NCBI RefSeq assembly: GCF_030065885.1
Contig: NZ_JASJCS010000005.1
Location: 1-64,000, forward strand
Length of the DNA stretch: 64,000 bases
Source: Ilumatobacter sp.
GTDB taxonomy: Bacteria; Actinomycetota; Acidimicrobiia; Acidimicrobiales; Ilumatobacteraceae
Reading direction: 5' to 3'
The notes below the pieces were generated by a model. It was given only the letters and a program-made list of their open reading frames with translations. It made no database searches and was not told where the DNA came from. Each line of letters begins with the position of its first letter. Within the stretch, counting starts at the first letter, position 1. Below, piece by piece: positions 61,941-64,000 of this stretch. A program made the position numbers and the translations under genes.

Positions 61941-64000
61941 CTACAACAACACCGCGTCGTGGCCGAACGCCACCCGCAGTTCGCCCACCGCCCGGTCGAT
62001 GTCGACCCGGAACTCGTCGGCGAGGCGCAGGATCTTGCCGTTGCCGATGTCGACCTGCACGACCGAATCGCCGGGATGGTCGCGCAGGATCCGCTTCAGT
62101 CGCTGGATCTTCAACTCGTCGAGCGTGTGGGCCGGCAGGCGCAGGCGCAGGGGCGGCGCGGGACCGTCGGACAGCCCGCTCAGCACCTGGACGTCCTGGG
62201 CGATGAGCCCGAACCGTGACTCGTCGCGCTTGTCGAGGCGGCCCCTGACGGCGACGATGATGTCGTCTTCGAGCTTGTGGCCCTGCTCCTGCAGCGTCCG
62301 CGGGAACACGGTGACCTCGATCGACGACTCGAGGTCCTCGAGCACGAAGACCGCCATCTGGTCGCCCTTCTTGGTGAACTTCCGGGCGAGGTTGGTGATG
62401 ACGCCGCCGACCTTGACCTGGGCGCCGTCCTCCATGTCCTGCAGATCGATCAGCGCGTGCTCGACCTGCCGCTTCAGCGCGGTCTCGACGCCGAACAGCG
62501 GGTGGTCCGAGACGTAGAGGCCGAGCATCTCCTTCTCGTTCTTGAGCTTGTCGCTCTTGTCGAACTCGATCTCGGGCACGGGGAGCCGCTCGTCGAAGCC
62601 GTTCGATGCACCGTCGCCGCCCTCGTCCTCGGTGTCTCCCCAGTCGCCGAAGAGGCTCATCACACCGCGATCGCGCTCGCGCCTCCGTTCGATCGTGGTG
62701 TCGAGGATCTGTTCGAACGCGGCGAGCAGCCCCCGGCGCGGATGGCCGAGCTGGTCGAACGCGCCCGCCTTGATGAGCGACTCGACGGTGCGCTTGTTCA
62801 GCACCTGTTCGGGCACCCGCTCGGCGAAGTCGTAGAACGACTCGTACGAGCCGTTCTCGGCCCGCTCGGCGAGCAGCTGCTCGACGAGACCCTCCCCCAC
62901 GTTGCGCACGGCTGAGAGCCCGAACGTGATGGCCCCCGGGCTACCGACGGAGAGGCCGACCTCGTCGGGCACGTCGGCGGCGGGAATCGCGGCGAAGTTC
63001 GTCACCGACCGGTTGATGTCGGGCGTGAGGACCTTGATCCCGGCCGACCGGCAGTCGGACAGGTAGACGGCCGCCTTGTCGAGGTTGCTCTTGACGCTGG
63101 TCAACAGGCACGCGAAGTACTCGACCGGGTAGTGCGCCTTGAGGTAGGCGGTCTGGTACGTCACGAGGCCGTACCCGAACGTGTGGCTCTTGTTGAACGC
63201 GTAGTCGGCGAACTTCTCGATGATGTCGAACAGCTGCCGGCCGAGGTCCTTGCCGTACCCGGTGCGCTCGACGCCGGCCTCGAACGCGTCGCGTTCCTTG
63301 GCCATCATCTCGCGGATCTTCTTGCCGCATGCCTTGCGGAGGTTGTCGGCCTCGGCCAACGAGTAGCCCGCGAACTTCTGGGCGACGCGCATCACGCTCT
63401 CCTGGTAGATCATCAGGCCGAACGTGTCGTCGAGGACCTCCTGGGCGTCGTCGTGGAAGTACTCGACCGGCTTGCGACCGTTCTTGCGGTCGGCGTAGTC
63501 GTAGTGCATGTTGACGCTCATCGGGCCGGGCCGGTACAGCGCGAGCACAGCCGAGACGTCCTCGAAGCTGTTGGGCGCCATCGCCTTGAGCAGCTGCCGC
63601 ATCGGTGGCGACTCGAGCTGGAACACGCCGATCGTGTCGCCGCGTGACAGCAGGTCGAACGTCCGCTGGTCATCGAGCGAGACGGCATCGATGTCGAACG
63701 CCGGATCGCGCGACGCCCTGATCATCTCTTGCGCGTCGGAGATGACGTCGAGGTTGCGCAGGCCGAGGAAGTCCATCTTGAGGAGCCCGAGCTCTTCGAC
63801 GCCGTGCATCTCGTACTGGGTGACGACGGGGGCATCCTCCGGGTCCTGACCGGACTCGGGCTTGCGCTGGATCGGCAGGTAATGGGTGACCGGCTCCTTG
63901 GTGATGACCACCGCCGCGGCGTGGATGCCGTCGGAGCGCTTCAGCCCCTCGAGGCCCTTGGCGACGTCGACGACCTTCTTGACGTCGGTGTCGGTGTCGT
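61941..64000 (-). CDS. dnaE: DNA polymerase III alpha subunit, C-terminal part (N-terminus outside window)
   Basis: About 686 residues seen, open at the window end. Holds the end of the palm (GVEELGLLKMDFLGLRNLDV with a catalytic Asp), the beta-binding-side fingers (YQESVMRVAQKFAGYSLAEADNLRKACGKK, SHTFGYGLVTYQTAYLKAHYPVEY), the HhH region (LLAERAENGSYESFYDFAERV) and the OB-fold (VKVGGVITNLARKFTKKGDQMA). The usual Q in the internal clamp motif is Val (GVMSLFGDWGD). Replicative polymerase; DnaE1-type. Stop TAG at 61941. Confidence 0.96.
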   Translation of the reverse strand, partial: DTDTDVKKVVDVAKGLEGLKRSDGIHAAAVVITKEPVTHYLPIQRKPESGQDPEDAPVVTQYEMHGVEELGLLKMDFLGLRNLDVISDAQEMIRASRDPAFDIDAVSLDDQRTFDLLSRGDTIGVFQLESPPMRQLLKAMAPNSFEDVSAVLALYRPGPMSVNMHYDYADRKNGRKPVEYFHDDAQEVLDDTFGLMIYQESVMRVAQKFAGYSLAEADNLRKACGKKIREMMAKERDAFEAGVERTGYGKDLGRQLFDIIEKFADYAFNKSHTFGYGLVTYQTAYLKAHYPVEYFACLLTSVKSNLDKAAVYLSDCRSAGIKVLTPDINRSVTNFAAIPAADVPDEVGLSVGSPGAITFGLSAVRNVGEGLVEQLLAERAENGSYESFYDFAERVPEQVLNKRTVESLIKAGAFDQLGHPRRGLLAAFEQILDTTIERRRERDRGVMSLFGDWGDTEDEGGDGASNGFDERLPVPEIEFDKSDKLKNEKEMLGLYVSDHPLFGVETALKRQVEHALIDLQDMEDGAQVKVGGVITNLARKFTKKGDQMAVFVLEDLESSIEVTVFPRTLQEQGHKLEDDIIVAVRGRLDKRDESRFGLIAQDVQVLSGLSDGPAPPLRLRLPAHTLDELKIQRLKRILRDHPGDSVVQVDIGNGKILRLADEFRVDIDRAVGELRVAFGHDAVLL

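Overview
The window is a high-GC, gene-dense piece of an actinobacterial chromosome, most like an Acidimicrobiia (Ilumatobacter-type) genome. This rests on a mycothiol ligase (mshC), a phosphatidylinositol-mannoside locus (thrS-HIT-pgsA-patA-pimA, the order known from mycobacteria), an InhA-type enoyl reductase, F420-linked enzymes (an F420:NADPH reductase, a Ddn-like protein, an LLM oxidoreductase), a monomeric isocitrate dehydrogenase, DUF2510 domains, frequent GTG starts and many leaderless-looking promoters. No tRNA, rRNA, CRISPR array, insertion sequence or prophage gene was found. Gene 1 (histidine phosphatase) and the last gene (dnaE) run off the window.

Layout. 1-7.2 kb: small membrane proteins, a sugar-type acyltransferase, a P1 peptidase, panC, a CPBP protease and a secreted M1 peptidase. 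7.3-9.3 kb: a secreted CAP protein with three 120-residue repeats. 9.4-16 kb: a ProA-like dehydrogenase divergent from an MBL hydrolase, a biotinyl-carboxyltransferase fusion, a ClC channel and MscS. 17-28.7 kb: a plus-strand run of metabolic and transport genes (VOC, ThrH, LinB-like dehalogenase, long-chain acyl-CoA dehydrogenase, lipase, three transporters, isocitrate dehydrogenase). 28.9-30 kb: a diiron protein. 30.1-38.05 kb: six minus-strand genes, aminotransferase, 2-hydroxyacid dehydrogenase, FAD/Fe-S and molybdenum subunits of a xanthine-dehydrogenase-type enzyme, an SsnA-like amidohydrolase and an LLM oxidoreductase, with 4-base overlaps at four junctions and two tandem operators in front. 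39-42.7 kb: uridine phosphorylase, then LemA-M48-DUF3048. 42.8-51.4 kb: thrS and the PIM lipid cluster, interrupted by a PAS-GGDEF-EAL protein. 52-64 kb: plsC, mshC, F420 reductase, inhA, hydrolase, antiporter, DUF255, nitroreductase, an unknown gene and dnaE.

Patterns not explained by the gene list: (1) 25 start codons lie 6-9 nt after a TANNNT hexamer, implying leaderless transcription is the default; at two divergent pairs the two hexamers share the same TA. (2) The last 38-43 bp of two unrelated genes are repeated just after their stop codons. (3) A roughly 145-bp intergenic repeat occurs three times. (4) The molybdenum hydroxylase/SsnA-like operon combines a fused FAD-Fe-S subunit, an amidohydrolase without its N-terminal beta part, an F420-type LLM enzyme and tandem GTTCCGC/GCGGAAC palindromes. 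It is the best candidate here for an undescribed catabolic system.
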